From positions 60,917-124,916 of the forward strand of contig JANQND010000030.1 in the NCBI GenBank assembly GCA_028279765.1: DNA of 64,000 bases, given 5' to 3'. A model generated the notes under the pieces. That model was not told where the DNA came from and did not search any database. It saw nothing but the letters and a program-made list of their open reading frames with translations. A program made the position numbers and the translations under genes. Origin of the DNA: Candidatus Nanoarchaeia archaeon. GTDB taxonomy: Archaea > Nanobdellota > Nanobdellia > Woesearchaeales > WJIZ01. Position 1 is the stretch's first letter. Each line of letters begins with the position of its first letter. Below, one piece after another: positions 43,090-51,225 of the stretch.

Positions 43090-44412
43090 ATGACAAAAAA
43101 ATTGTCGGAGATAAAAATAAAAGAGTGTTCTATTGATGAAGAGTTATATAAGAAATATGAAGTAAAGCGCGGGCTAAGAAATAAGGACGGATCGGGTGTC
43201 CTGGTTGGTTTAACCGAAATTGGTACCGCAGTCGGCTACAAAGTCGTCGAAAGTGATGTGGTTCCCGTTGATGGGCAGCTATACTACAGGAATTATAACG
43301 TGCTCGATCTCGTAAAAGGATTTCTCGCAGACAAGCGGCTGGGGTTTGAAGAAACAGGATACCTTCTGCTCTATGGCAAACTGCCTACCAGTGAAGAGCT
43401 GCAGGTATTTAACGAGGAGCTAACCAAATTAAGAAAATTGCCTGATAACTTTAAAGATGATATGATCTGCAAATTTCAGGGTAACGATGTTATGAATATG
43501 CTTGCCAGGTCCGTACTCATCCTCTACGCTCTGGATGATAACCCGGACGACACCTCACCGGAAAACATCATTAGGCAGTGCATCAACCTAATAGCAAAAT
43601 TCCCGGTCATAACCGCCTATTCTTACCAGGCAATCAAACACGGGTGCGCGGTGGCATCCTTCTATCAGCCGGAAAATCAAATGGGCGCTGCAGAAACTTT
43701 CCTGCACCTCATCAGAGGAGATAAGTACACGAAGCTGGAAGTAGAAATCCTGGACTTAATGCTTATGCTGCATGCAGAGCACGGGGGAGGAAACAATTCT
43801 TCTTTTACTACCCGGGTAGTCAGTTCAAGCGGATCTGACACATATTCCGTCATTGCCGCAGCTCTGGGATCCCTTAAAGGCCCTCTGCATGGAGGAGCAA
43901 GCCAGAAAGCAAGGGAAATGTTCCTGGACATCATGGAAAATGTGAAAAACTGGGATGATGAGAAAGAAGTCGAAGAATATCTCAGAAAAATCATGGAGAA
44001 AAAAGCCTTTAACAGGCTTGGAAAAATCTATGGCCTGGGCCATTCGGTCTATACACTCTCCGATCCCAGAAGAGTCGTGCTCAAGGAAAAAGCAAGAGAG
44101 CTTGCAAAAGAAAAAGGAAGGGAAAAGGAACTACAGCTCTATGAGAATGTTGAAAAGATAGGTCCTGAGGTCATTTATAGCATAAAGGGTAAAGCAAAAA
44201 AGATCGCCGCAAATGTGGACTTCTATTCCGGGTTTATCTATGACTGCCTTGGCCTTCCGCCGGAACTGTATACCGCCCTTTTCGCTAACGGCAGGATTCT
44301 CGGCTGGAGCGCGCACCGAATTGAAGAGATGATCTCCGCAAGACGAATCATTAGGCCTTCGTATAAGTGTGTTTCTCCCAGGGAAGAATATGTGGAAATG
44401 AATAAGCGGTAG
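43090..44412 (+). CDS. gltA: Citrate synthase
   Basis: A protein of 440 residues from ATG 43090, behind GGGGGGAT. It condenses acetyl-CoA and oxaloacetate. LMLMLHAEHGGGNNSSFTTRVVSSSGSD holds the first active-site His. SLKGPLHGGASQKAREM has the second (GPLHGGA), and YGLGHSVYTLSDPRR the GHxVY region. ANVDFYSGFIYDCLGLP has the catalytic Asp. The N-terminus (KIKECSIDEELYKKYEVKRGLRNKDGSGVLVGLTEIG) is that of the longer citrate synthase group. TATA-like GATTTAAAAATC lies at 43036-43047. Twelve bases after the stop a repeat copy (R5) begins. Confidence 0.9.
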   Translation: MTKKLSEIKIKECSIDEELYKKYEVKRGLRNKDGSGVLVGLTEIGTAVGYKVVESDVVPVDGQLYYRNYNVLDLVKGFLADKRLGFEETGYLLLYGKLPTSEELQVFNEELTKLRKLPDNFKDDMICKFQGNDVMNMLARSVLILYALDDNPDDTSPENIIRQCINLIAKFPVITAYSYQAIKHGCAVASFYQPENQMGAAETFLHLIRGDKYTKLEVEILDLMLMLHAEHGGGNNSSFTTRVVSSSGSDTYSVIAAALGSLKGPLHGGASQKAREMFLDIMENVKNWDDEKEVEEYLRKIMEKKAFNRLGKIYGLGHSVYTLSDPRRVVLKEKARELAKEKGREKELQLYENVEKIGPEVIYSIKGKAKKIAANVDFYSGFIYDCLGLPPELYTALFANGRILGWSAHRIEEMISARRIIRPSYKCVSPREEYVEMNKR

Positions 44413-44423
44413 TGTTTTCAAAA

Positions 44424-44511
44424 GGCAACAACAATGGCGCAAATGGGCGAACACTTGCAGCCCAAAGTTTTGCGCAGCAAAACTGCTTTGCCTGCCGGTT
44501 TTGTTGTTGCC
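44424..44511. repeat. Structured repeat R5 (best-preserved copy)
   Basis: GGCAACAACAA (44424-44434) and TTGTTGTTGCC (44501-44511) are perfect terminal inverted repeats. Hairpin one is TGGGC (44444-44448)/GCCCA (44460-44464) with loop GAACACTTGCA. Hairpin two is AGTTTTG (44466-44472)/CAAAACT (44478-44484). TTTGCCTGCC precedes the right arm. It lies between citrate synthase and L44e genes on the same strand. Confidence 0.8.
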
Positions 44512-44568
44512 AGATATTTCTCTATTTTAATCTTGAAATAAGACTAATAAAGCCATTTCCAAACCCAT

Positions 44569-44581
44569 ACCTTTTTAAATA
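44569..44581 (+). promoter_or_regulatory. TATA box for the L44e operon
   Basis: CCTTTTTAAATAG lies about 22 to 34 bases before ATG 44603, giving a leaderless transcript. Confidence 0.5.
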
Positions 44582-44602
44582 GCTCAGCACTTCTCAGAGT
44601 AC

Positions 44603-44911
44603 ATGAAAATTCCAAAAGTAATGAAAAGATACTGTCCTCACTGTAAGACGCATGCAGAGCATAAAGTAAGCCAAAATAAGAGAAAAAATGCTTCTAGTTT
44701 GACCTATGGATCCAAGATCAGGGCAAAGCGAAGAGGCAGGGCCAGAGGACAGGGTAATTTAGGAAGGTACTCTAAGCCTGCGGTAACCAAATTTAAAATG
44801 ACAGGCAAAAAATTAAGCAAGAAGACAGACTTGCGCTATGAGTGCAAGACCTGCAAAAAATCCACCATGCAGAGCCAGGGAATACGGGCTAAGAGAGTGG
44901 AGTTCACATAA
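44603..44911 (+). CDS. rpl44e: Large-subunit ribosomal protein eL42 (L44e)
   Basis: A protein of 102 residues. Two zinc-binding pairs are present (RYCPHCKTHAEH and YECKTCKKST). The E-site loop is basic and Gly-rich (KRRGRARGQGNLGRYSKP). It is the first gene of an L44e-S27e-aIF2a-Nop10-PAC2 operon, a gene order conserved across archaea. Confidence 0.94.
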   Translation: MKIPKVMKRYCPHCKTHAEHKVSQNKRKNASSLTYGSKIRAKRRGRARGQGNLGRYSKPAVTKFKMTGKKLSKKTDLRYECKTCKKSTMQSQGIRAKRVEFT

Positions 44912-44922
44912 AGGTGTTAGTC

Positions 44923-45102
44923 ATGATGCAAGAGCCAATAAGCAAATTTATTAAAGTTCGTTGCCCAAAGTGCAAAAACGAACAGACCATCTTTGGAAAG
45001 TCGGCAACTCAGATTACTTGTCTTGTCTGTGAGAAGGTACTCGCTGATCCAACAGGCGGCAAGTCAAAGATTAAAGCAAGAATTCTTGAGGTTCTCGAGT
45101 AA
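44923..45102 (+). CDS. rps27e: Small-subunit ribosomal protein eS27
   Basis: A protein of 59 residues from ATG 44923; the neighbouring ATG at 44926 is equally possible. AAGGTG at 44911-44916 is the ribosome binding site. FIKVRCPKCKNEQTIFGKSATQITCLVCEKVLADPTGGKSKI shows the Cx2C...Cx2C zinc ribbon of S27e. Confidence 0.92.
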   Translation: MMQEPISKFIKVRCPKCKNEQTIFGKSATQITCLVCEKVLADPTGGKSKIKARILEVLE

Positions 45103-45882
45103 ATGCTTCTGAAGAGAGAAGGATTTCCGGAAGAAGACAGCTTAGTTCTCTGTACCGTCACCAATATTCAATATCATTCTGTATTTGTCCGCTTAGATGA
45201 GTTTGGATCAAGCGGATTAATCCATATTTCTGAGATTTCTCCAGGAAGAATCCGAAACATCAGAGACTACGTAGTAGAAGGAAAAAAAGTAGTCTGCAAG
45301 GTTTTAAGAATTGATCGCGCAAAAGGGCACATTGACCTCTCGCTGCGAAGAGTAAACGACAATCAAAAGCGTATCAAAATCAATGAAATAAAACAAGAGC
45401 AGAAAGCAGAAAAGATCGTTGAACAAATTGCAAAGAATAACAACCAGCAGCCAAAGGACCTCTACATTAAGCTCAAGGAAAAAGTTTTCAAAAAATATGA
45501 TGATTTAACATCCTGTTTCAAGGAAGTAGTCAAAAAGGAATCCCTTCTGCAGGATCTTGGGATAAGCAAGGATATTGCAGACCAGCTAACCGAGATCATT
45601 AAGGTACGGTTCAAAGAGGAAGGGGTAGAGATTTCCGGGACTCTCAAGCTAAAAAGTTTCGAGCCTGACGGGATTGAAATCATAAAAAAATCTCTTCAGG
45701 ACGCAGAGAAGACCGATAAGAAAGTTTCCATTCTCTATGCTGGCGGCGGTTCCTACAAGGTCCATGTGAAGTCGGACAAATACAAAAACGCAGAAAAAAT
45801 TCTGGATACTACCATCAAAAAAGCACTCTCGTTTACCCAAAAAGGTCTGGGAAAAGGAGAGTTCATCAGAAAAGAAGAATGA
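45103..45882 (+). CDS. eif2a: Translation initiation factor aIF2 alpha subunit
   Basis: A protein of 259 residues. An S1/OB domain (about 12-85: LVLCTVTNIQYHSVFVRLDEFGSSGLIHISEISPGRIRNIRDYV and GKKVVCKVLRIDRAKGHIDLSLRRV) is followed by a helical domain and a C-terminal alpha/beta domain (ISILYAGGGSYKVHV-type strand). It works with the beta and gamma subunits to deliver initiator tRNA. It follows directly on the S27e stop and overlaps nop10 by ATGA. Confidence 0.94.
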   Translation: MLLKREGFPEEDSLVLCTVTNIQYHSVFVRLDEFGSSGLIHISEISPGRIRNIRDYVVEGKKVVCKVLRIDRAKGHIDLSLRRVNDNQKRIKINEIKQEQKAEKIVEQIAKNNNQQPKDLYIKLKEKVFKKYDDLTSCFKEVVKKESLLQDLGISKDIADQLTEIIKVRFKEEGVEISGTLKLKSFEPDGIEIIKKSLQDAEKTDKKVSILYAGGGSYKVHVKSDKYKNAEKILDTTIKKALSFTQKGLGKGEFIRKEE

Positions 45883-46049
45883 AGCACATCCTCAAATGCT
45901 GCGATACCTATACCATGAAAGAAGCCTGCCCAAAATGCGGGGGAAAATCAAGCACAACCAGGCCTCCGAAATATTCACCTGAAGATAAATACGCCAAATA
46001 CCGGCGAATGGCAAAAGAGCAGATGCAAAAAGAAGAGGCAAACCGATGA
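45879..46049 (+). CDS. nop10: Ribosome biogenesis protein Nop10 (H/ACA RNP)
   Basis: A protein of 56 residues, starting in the ATGA overlap with aIF2-alpha and ending in the ATGA overlap with the PAC2 gene. MKHILKCCDTYTMKEACPKC then PPKYSPEDKYAKYRR is the Nop10 pattern. The first zinc half is altered: where most archaeal Nop10 have CxxC before the YTL region, here the two Cys are adjacent (CC), while the second half (CPKC) is intact. Nop10 is part of the pseudouridylation enzyme with Cbf5, Gar1 and L7Ae. Confidence 0.88.
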   Translation: MKHILKCCDTYTMKEACPKCGGKSSTTRPPKYSPEDKYAKYRRMAKEQMQKEEANR

Positions 46050-46825
46050 ACAGCTGGAAGATCAAGCAAATAAAAGCGCAGAAGCTCAAAAACCCGATAT
46101 TAATTGAAGGGTTGCCGGGTATTGGAAATGTCGGCAAGGTTGCTGTCGATTTTATCACCGAGGAAATCGGTGCAAAAAAGATCTATGAAATTTCTTCTTA
46201 TAGTCTTCCACATTCCGTCTTCATCAACGAAAAAAACCTCGTTGAGATGCCAAAAATTGAGATCTATTACAAAAAAGGAAAAGACAATGATTATCTCTTC
46301 CTGTCAGGAGACGTGCAGCCTGCCGATGAAGTAAGCTGCTATGAATTCTCAGAAAAAATTCTTGATCTGTGCAGGCAGGAAAAGTGCAATGAAATTATTA
46401 CTTTAGGGGGTATCGGCCTGGGAGATGTTCCCAAGGAGCCCAAGGTCTATTGCACCGGAAACACCAAAAAAGCAATCGATAAATACAATGATAAAATGCT
46501 GCACACCAAATTATATGGCGTTGTCGGCCCTATTGTTGGTGTGTCCGGGCTACTGCTGGGAATGGCAGACAGGAAAACAACTGCTGTTGCGCTCCTAGCA
46601 GAAACCTACAGTCATCCCATGTACTTAGGAATTCTTGGTGCAAAAGAGATCGTGAAGTTTCTCAATAAGAAGTTCGATTTAAACGTTAAAATCGAAAAAC
46701 TCGACAAAGAGATCGAGGAAATCGAAGAGGAAATGATGAAGCGCACCGAAGATCTCAACAATGTTTCTAAGCAGGCCGCAGCAAAGAAATTTGGTGTGCG
46801 CTCTGATGTGAATTATATTGGGTAG
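46046..46825 (+). CDS. PAC2-family proteasome assembly chaperone
   Basis: A protein of 259 residues. LKNPILIEGLPGIGNVGKVAVDFITEEIGAKKIYEISSYSLPHSVFI is the PAC2 N-terminus, and GVVGPIVGVSGLLLGMADRKTTAVALLAETYSHPMYLGILGAKEIVKFLN the conserved centre. A coiled coil (KIEKLDKEIEEIEEEMMKRTEDLNN) ends it. In archaea PAC2-like proteins are predicted to help 20S proteasome assembly. Its place at the end of this translation operon is widely conserved. Confidence 0.88.
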   Translation: MNSWKIKQIKAQKLKNPILIEGLPGIGNVGKVAVDFITEEIGAKKIYEISSYSLPHSVFINEKNLVEMPKIEIYYKKGKDNDYLFLSGDVQPADEVSCYEFSEKILDLCRQEKCNEIITLGGIGLGDVPKEPKVYCTGNTKKAIDKYNDKMLHTKLYGVVGPIVGVSGLLLGMADRKTTAVALLAETYSHPMYLGILGAKEIVKFLNKKFDLNVKIEKLDKEIEEIEEEMMKRTEDLNNVSKQAAAKKFGVRSDVNYIG

Positions 46826-46850
46826 GAAAGCTAGAGTTTCTATTTCTTAA

Positions 46851-47783
46851 TTAACATTTTACAATCCTGCTAAAATATAACCCACGGGTTGCTCCAGGAT
46901 AGATTCTCATTCCTAGATCAGATTTCTTATAGTCTACGCTTGCTGCAATAGCAGGCAAATTAACTTGAGCATTAGGATTCTGCTGGAGGAATGCTTTGAT
47001 AACGCCCTCATTTTCAATAGTGTTCATAGCACATGTTGAGTAAACGAGAAGTCCGCCTTTTTTGAGATGGTGAAAGCTATTTTGAAGAAGTTGTAGCTGA
47101 GTTTGAGTTAAGTCCAATACATCCTGCTGTGAAAACTCAAGAGCTTTGTCCAAACCACTGATGTCCCTATTTGCTGTTTGGTCATACTTTACTACCATCC
47201 CTTCACAGGAACAAGGAGCATCAACTAAAACCCGATCATAACTATCTCCACGAAAGAGCTGAGCATCTATGTTGTATGTTTCTGCCGCTATATTATAATC
47301 GCCAAAGAAACCTAACATTCTGTCATATCTTTTCTCACTACTATCAATAGCAGTCACTTGCAGTTCTCCATTAACGAGATCATTACACAATATAGTTTTA
47401 AATCCAGGTGCAGCGCACATGTCCAGGAGTGAATTTCCCTTTTCTATCTCTAAGGCTGTAACTGATAAAACACTAGCTAAATCTTGAATAAAATAATATT
47501 TCATAAATAATTCATTTTTCTTACCATTGATCATTCCACCAATATTTTGGTTTGTAGACTGGTAGATTCCTTCGATTCCGGTTTCAAGAAATGTTGTATC
47601 GATGCCGTGATCCTCAAACAATCTTTTCTCTAATTCGTCTATCGAAATTGGATTTCTAGGATCAATCCTAATGTACTTGGTTGGAACAAGATCATAGATA
47701 CCTAAAGTGAGATCTACTTCAGATAATCTTCGTTGCAGGTCTCGCTTATTTTTCTCCCTGTTTGCATGTCCATTTCGCTCCAT
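46851..47783 (-). CDS. RsmB/NOP2/Sun-type m5C RNA methyltransferase
   Basis: A protein of 310 residues from ATG 47783 (a GTG at 47855 in frame would add 24 residues). It methylates cytosine C5 in tRNA or rRNA. LLDMCAAPGFKTI is motif I (SAM). VTAIDSSEKRYDRM follows. VDAPCSCEG holds the motif IV Cys, and LLVYSTCAMNTIENEGV the motif VI nucleophile Cys. The protein lacks a long PUA-like N-terminus. The specific RNA target is unknown. The upstream region is shared with the divergent Lrp-type gene. Confidence 0.85.
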   Translation of the reverse strand: MERNGHANREKNKRDLQRRLSEVDLTLGIYDLVPTKYIRIDPRNPISIDELEKRLFEDHGIDTTFLETGIEGIYQSTNQNIGGMINGKKNELFMKYYFIQDLASVLSVTALEIEKGNSLLDMCAAPGFKTILCNDLVNGELQVTAIDSSEKRYDRMLGFFGDYNIAAETYNIDAQLFRGDSYDRVLVDAPCSCEGMVVKYDQTANRDISGLDKALEFSQQDVLDLTQTQLQLLQNSFHHLKKGGLLVYSTCAMNTIENEGVIKAFLQQNPNAQVNLPAIAASVDYKKSDLGMRIYPGATRGLYFSRIVKC

Positions 47784-47890
47784 ATTCTTGACCACTAATA
47801 AGGGATAAGAATTGGAGATATTAGAAACTATAGCAGAAAAAATTATAAAATTCACAAAATTTATATGCGAATAGTGAATAATTTAGGAAA

Positions 47891-48859
47891 ATGATAAGAT
47901 TAGATGCGAAAGATCGAAAGCTTTTGTCAGAATTAGAAAATAATGCCAGGCAGCCAAACACAGTAATAGGAAGAAAGATAGGACTCAAGTCCGATGTTGT
48001 TCAATATAGAATTAACAGATTAAAAAAACGAGGAGTACTCTCAGCATACCTAGGGTATATTAATTTTCATAAGATCGGCTATATTGATTTTGGTCTTTAT
48101 GTAAGTTTAGTTCGATGCAGCTCAGAGCAGAAGAAGCGGTTCATTGAACTTGTTAAAGGAATTGACAATGTGTCATATTTTGCAAATTTGGGGGGAAATT
48201 TTGATTTCATAATAGGAATCTTAGCCAGAAATTCATTGGAATTTCATTCAATAGCAAATAAAATAAACAATGAGTTTGGTGAATATATCAATGAGAAAGA
48301 ATACATCACACGAATCTCTTTACATCACTTTCAAAGGAAATACCTAGCAAAATTCAAAGGAAAAAAAACAGAGTTCTATTTCGGTGGAGAGTTAGGAAAT
48401 TATAGCCTAGATGATCTCGATAAGAAAATTCTATTTCTCTTAGCAACTAATGCAAGAATGAAAATAATAGACATTGCATCTAACTTAGAACAGCCACATT
48501 CAACTATTATGTCGAGGATAAAAAAACTCGAAAAGGCGAAGGTTATTAGAGGATATTACGCACTCATCGATTCCGAAAAGTATGGATACCTAAATTACAA
48601 CCTGACCTTAAAAGTAAAAAACATACAGTCTTCTGATGAAAAGAAACTCTTTGCATATTGCAAGCAATGCGAAAGTATTACTTGGTTCATTAGAGCGCTG
48701 GGACCTTGGGATTATGAAATTGGAATTGAAGTAGAAAACCAAGAGAACCTTCAAAAGCTTATCAATGACCTTCGTGATGTCTGTCCGCAAATAATAAAAT
48801 TAGAGTTATGCACAATCTTTAAAACGTTGAAGTATAGCCTGTATCCGTTTAAGGAGTAG
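47891..48859 (+). CDS. Transcription regulator with two Lrp/AsnC units
   Basis: A protein of 322 residues, twice the usual Lrp size. Each half has a helix-turn-helix and a RAM-like ligand domain. HTH one is at about 5-50 (LDAKDRKLLSELENNARQPNTVIGRKIGLKSDVVQYRINRLKKRGVL). HTH two is at about 172-220 (LDDLDKKILFLLATNARMKIIDIASNLEQPHSTIMSRIKKLEKAKVI). The tandem arrangement suggests a pseudo-dimer in one chain. ATTTATATG at 47860-47868 is a shared TATA region with the minus-strand RNA methyltransferase gene. The ligand is unknown. Confidence 0.85.
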   Translation: MIRLDAKDRKLLSELENNARQPNTVIGRKIGLKSDVVQYRINRLKKRGVLSAYLGYINFHKIGYIDFGLYVSLVRCSSEQKKRFIELVKGIDNVSYFANLGGNFDFIIGILARNSLEFHSIANKINNEFGEYINEKEYITRISLHHFQRKYLAKFKGKKTEFYFGGELGNYSLDDLDKKILFLLATNARMKIIDIASNLEQPHSTIMSRIKKLEKAKVIRGYYALIDSEKYGYLNYNLTLKVKNIQSSDEKKLFAYCKQCESITWFIRALGPWDYEIGIEVENQENLQKLINDLRDVCPQIIKLELCTIFKTLKYSLYPFKE

Positions 48860-48866
48860 CTTACAA

Positions 48867-50417
48867 CTATCGAGTTCTCCGCACAATCCCATTATGCGCA
48901 TCAACTTCAACAACTTCTCCATTAAGAAGGGCGCTTGTTGCAATTTTCGTACCAATAACGCAAGGCTTCTTCATTTCTCGAGAAACAATCGCAGCATGTG
49001 AAGTAATTCCGCCCTGCTCTGTCACAATTGCTGCTGCTTTCTTCATAATAGGAACAAACTCAGGAGTTGTTTGATTCGTAACTAATATCTCGCCCGTCTT
49101 AAAATCTGCCATCTCATAAGTCTTTCGAATAATGCGAACGCGGCCTCTAGCATGACCGGGTGATGCAACAACACCCTTAATTTCAGTAACATTGGTGTTT
49201 GAGTCAGTTGGCAAATACTGAAAATACTCATCGGCATCCTTGCCCTGAACAATATAATATCCATTTGGGGTAATCGCAAAAAAACATTGCTGTTTTCTTT
49301 GCTCAACAATCTCCTTCATATCGTTCTTCTCAAGGAAAACACCCTTAATCTCATCAAAAACTAAATAATTCACATCTGAAACAGAAATCCCCATTCGATT
49401 TGAAACTTCCGATAAAAACTTGTCAAAATAATACATGCCAATATAGACTCCGCTTTTTCTATCATCCTTCCACTTTGCAAACAATCGAGCAACCTCCAGG
49501 AGGTTTTGAGAAAAAGAAGACAACCCAAGAGATGAAATCATTTTTTCGCGATCAGAGCGCAACTGATCAAGGTTAGATTGCTTCTCATCCAATATTCTCT
49601 TCACTTCACCTGCATCATTGCCAGCTTCCAAAATAATTTTCTTAACCTGCTCATAAAACTCTGCAGCAGTGATATAATGAACATTATAATAATTATTTTG
49701 AATCCAATGATACGCAGCCTCCATTTCTTGTAATTGAGTTTTATCGTCGAGATCATCAAACGCAGGTAACTTATCAGAATACGTTGAAACAAGAGAATAA
49801 GCAATTTGCAAAAGCTCATGTTCTGCTTCAATCGTGAAGGAGAAATGTACTGGTGAAGTCAACTTACGAACAGCATCAATATTCTTCTCAGAAGTCATTC
49901 CCTTTTTCTCTAATTCATCAGATAACAATGTTTCCAGCCAATCTTCTGTTCCTGTAGACATAAAAGAATCTGCAATATACGCTATAGAGCCAACCCGAAG
50001 ATAATAATAATAAAATTGTTCAAACAAATCATAGAGCTCAGAATTAGACAGAACAGACAATGAAGAAGATTTCACCTTCTTGCAAAGAGCAAGATAATCT
50101 TCCCAATCCTTTGACCAGCTATCAAACAACGAAAAAATACTCTGAGTGCCTGACTTGCTCTCTTCAACCACCCATGCTCGCACCCGATCAATTCCATTAA
50201 TATCAAGATACCATTGCCCCTCATCATTTTTCATAAATCCAAAGCAGAAATCATAATGTGGCTTATGCCGTTGTGAAAAGGTAAATACCTCACTCTCAGA
50301 TGAAGCAAAAAGCGTAAAAATTTTTGCGTGAAATGCCTTATTATAGAATGTTGCCGTGGATTTGACCGTTGAAGTAGGAAAAGAATCCAGAACCTTGTTT
50401 ATAGGGGGTGTGTTCAT
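48867..50417 (-). CDS. PEP-utilising enzyme mobile-domain protein
   Basis: A protein of 516 residues. Only the last ~90 residues are recognised: VVASPGHARGRVRII, GEILVTNQTTPEFVPIMKKAAAIVTEQGGITSHAAIVSREMKKPCVIGT, the swivelling phosphohistidine domain of PEP synthase and pyruvate phosphate dikinase (His in GGITSHAAIVSRE). There is no ATP-grasp or PEP-binding barrel. The long helical N-terminal part (~1-420) is unknown, with Tyr-rich and coiled-coil stretches. It may accept phosphate from another enzyme. The TATA box GTTTTATAATACG (minus, about 50440-50452) gives a leaderless start. Confidence 0.7.
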   Translation of the reverse strand: MNTPPINKVLDSFPTSTVKSTATFYNKAFHAKIFTLFASSESEVFTFSQRHKPHYDFCFGFMKNDEGQWYLDINGIDRVRAWVVEESKSGTQSIFSLFDSWSKDWEDYLALCKKVKSSSLSVLSNSELYDLFEQFYYYYLRVGSIAYIADSFMSTGTEDWLETLLSDELEKKGMTSEKNIDAVRKLTSPVHFSFTIEAEHELLQIAYSLVSTYSDKLPAFDDLDDKTQLQEMEAAYHWIQNNYYNVHYITAAEFYEQVKKIILEAGNDAGEVKRILDEKQSNLDQLRSDREKMISSLGLSSFSQNLLEVARLFAKWKDDRKSGVYIGMYYFDKFLSEVSNRMGISVSDVNYLVFDEIKGVFLEKNDMKEIVEQRKQQCFFAITPNGYYIVQGKDADEYFQYLPTDSNTNVTEIKGVVASPGHARGRVRIIRKTYEMADFKTGEILVTNQTTPEFVPIMKKAAAIVTEQGGITSHAAIVSREMKKPCVIGTKIATSALLNGEVVEVDAHNGIVRRTR

Positions 50418-50450
50418 TGCAATAAAACTAGATAATACGTATTATAAAAC

Positions 50451-51182
50451 TTACCCATCAACCCGTATCTCCTGCGCCCTTTTCTTCCTAATTAACAATT
50501 CAGCAATAGGAACAGGGAGGTTAGCAACATCATGCTCTTCATACGGGCCATAACTCTCTAAATCCAGTCCTAAAAAACTCGGAAAGGGACGAATGAATCG
50601 AATGAGTTTGAGTGAATCTTGATTTTCTTCTTCCTTCAATTCAGGAGTATTGACTTGTGTTTTTACTTCCTCTTTGCTTTTCTCCTCAGTCGTTTCAATC
50701 TTCTTCTCTTCCGCCGCAGGCTTTTCTTCAGAAGCAGAAACCTGCTCTTTCGCTTCAGGCTCTACAACCAGATTATTTGCCTTTTTTTCCTCTCCATCCA
50801 TAGAACTCTTGAAATTTGCTCGAGAACTATTCAACAACGATAACAGAGAATCATACATCTTTTTTTCAGGTGGCAAAAAATGCGCAGGGTCAATTAAAAC
50901 AGAAGGTGTCTTGCTCTTGCTCAGGGCCAAGTGCGCAATCTTTCGCTCACGGCGATCATAGAATTCATGCAAGATCTTCATAACCGTTTTCAAAGAAATT
51001 TCTTTCTTTCTTTTCTCATCATCAAGTTGAGAGGAAGCAATACTTGACCTTTCCTGAGAAAGAAAAGTCTGCACATCCTCATAGAAAGACACGGGCAATC
51101 TCTGAAGCTCATTGCGCGAGCGCTCAATACGAAGAAGCTCAAAAAGAGTCTCATAACTGATAACAATATCTGTTGTTTCCAT
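50451..51182 (-). CDS. gins51: Archaeal GINS subunit, Gins51-type
   Basis: A protein of 243 residues from ATG 51182. The A domain (~1-110: ISYETLFELLRIERSRNELQRLPVSFYEDVQTFL) is followed by an acidic low-complexity linker (EEKPAAEEKKIETTEEKSKEEV) and a B domain (IRFIRPFPSFLGLDLESYGPYEEHDVANLPVPIAELLIRKKRAQEI). The A-B order is that of Gins51 (Sld5/Psf1-like). GINS stimulates the MCM helicase and polymerase at the fork. The TATA-like TTATAAAAATG (minus, about 51208-51220) is 26 bases upstream, inside the end of the previous gene. An in-frame upstream start at 51242 exists. Confidence 0.85.
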   Translation of the reverse strand: METTDIVISYETLFELLRIERSRNELQRLPVSFYEDVQTFLSQERSSIASSQLDDEKRKKEISLKTVMKILHEFYDRRERKIAHLALSKSKTPSVLIDPAHFLPPEKKMYDSLLSLLNSSRANFKSSMDGEEKKANNLVVEPEAKEQVSASEEKPAAEEKKIETTEEKSKEEVKTQVNTPELKEEENQDSLKLIRFIRPFPSFLGLDLESYGPYEEHDVANLPVPIAELLIRKKRAQEIRVDG

Positions 51183-51225
51183 TTCCCCGAAAGCTAAGAA
51201 ACCAAAGACATTTTTATAATTTATC

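Noticed and set aside
1696..44511. The structured repeats as a CRISPR array or tRNA genes
   Set aside because: Copies are far apart, not regularly spaced, and lack spacers. The folds lack the T-loop GTTCGAAT-type sequence and the acceptor stem length of tRNAs.
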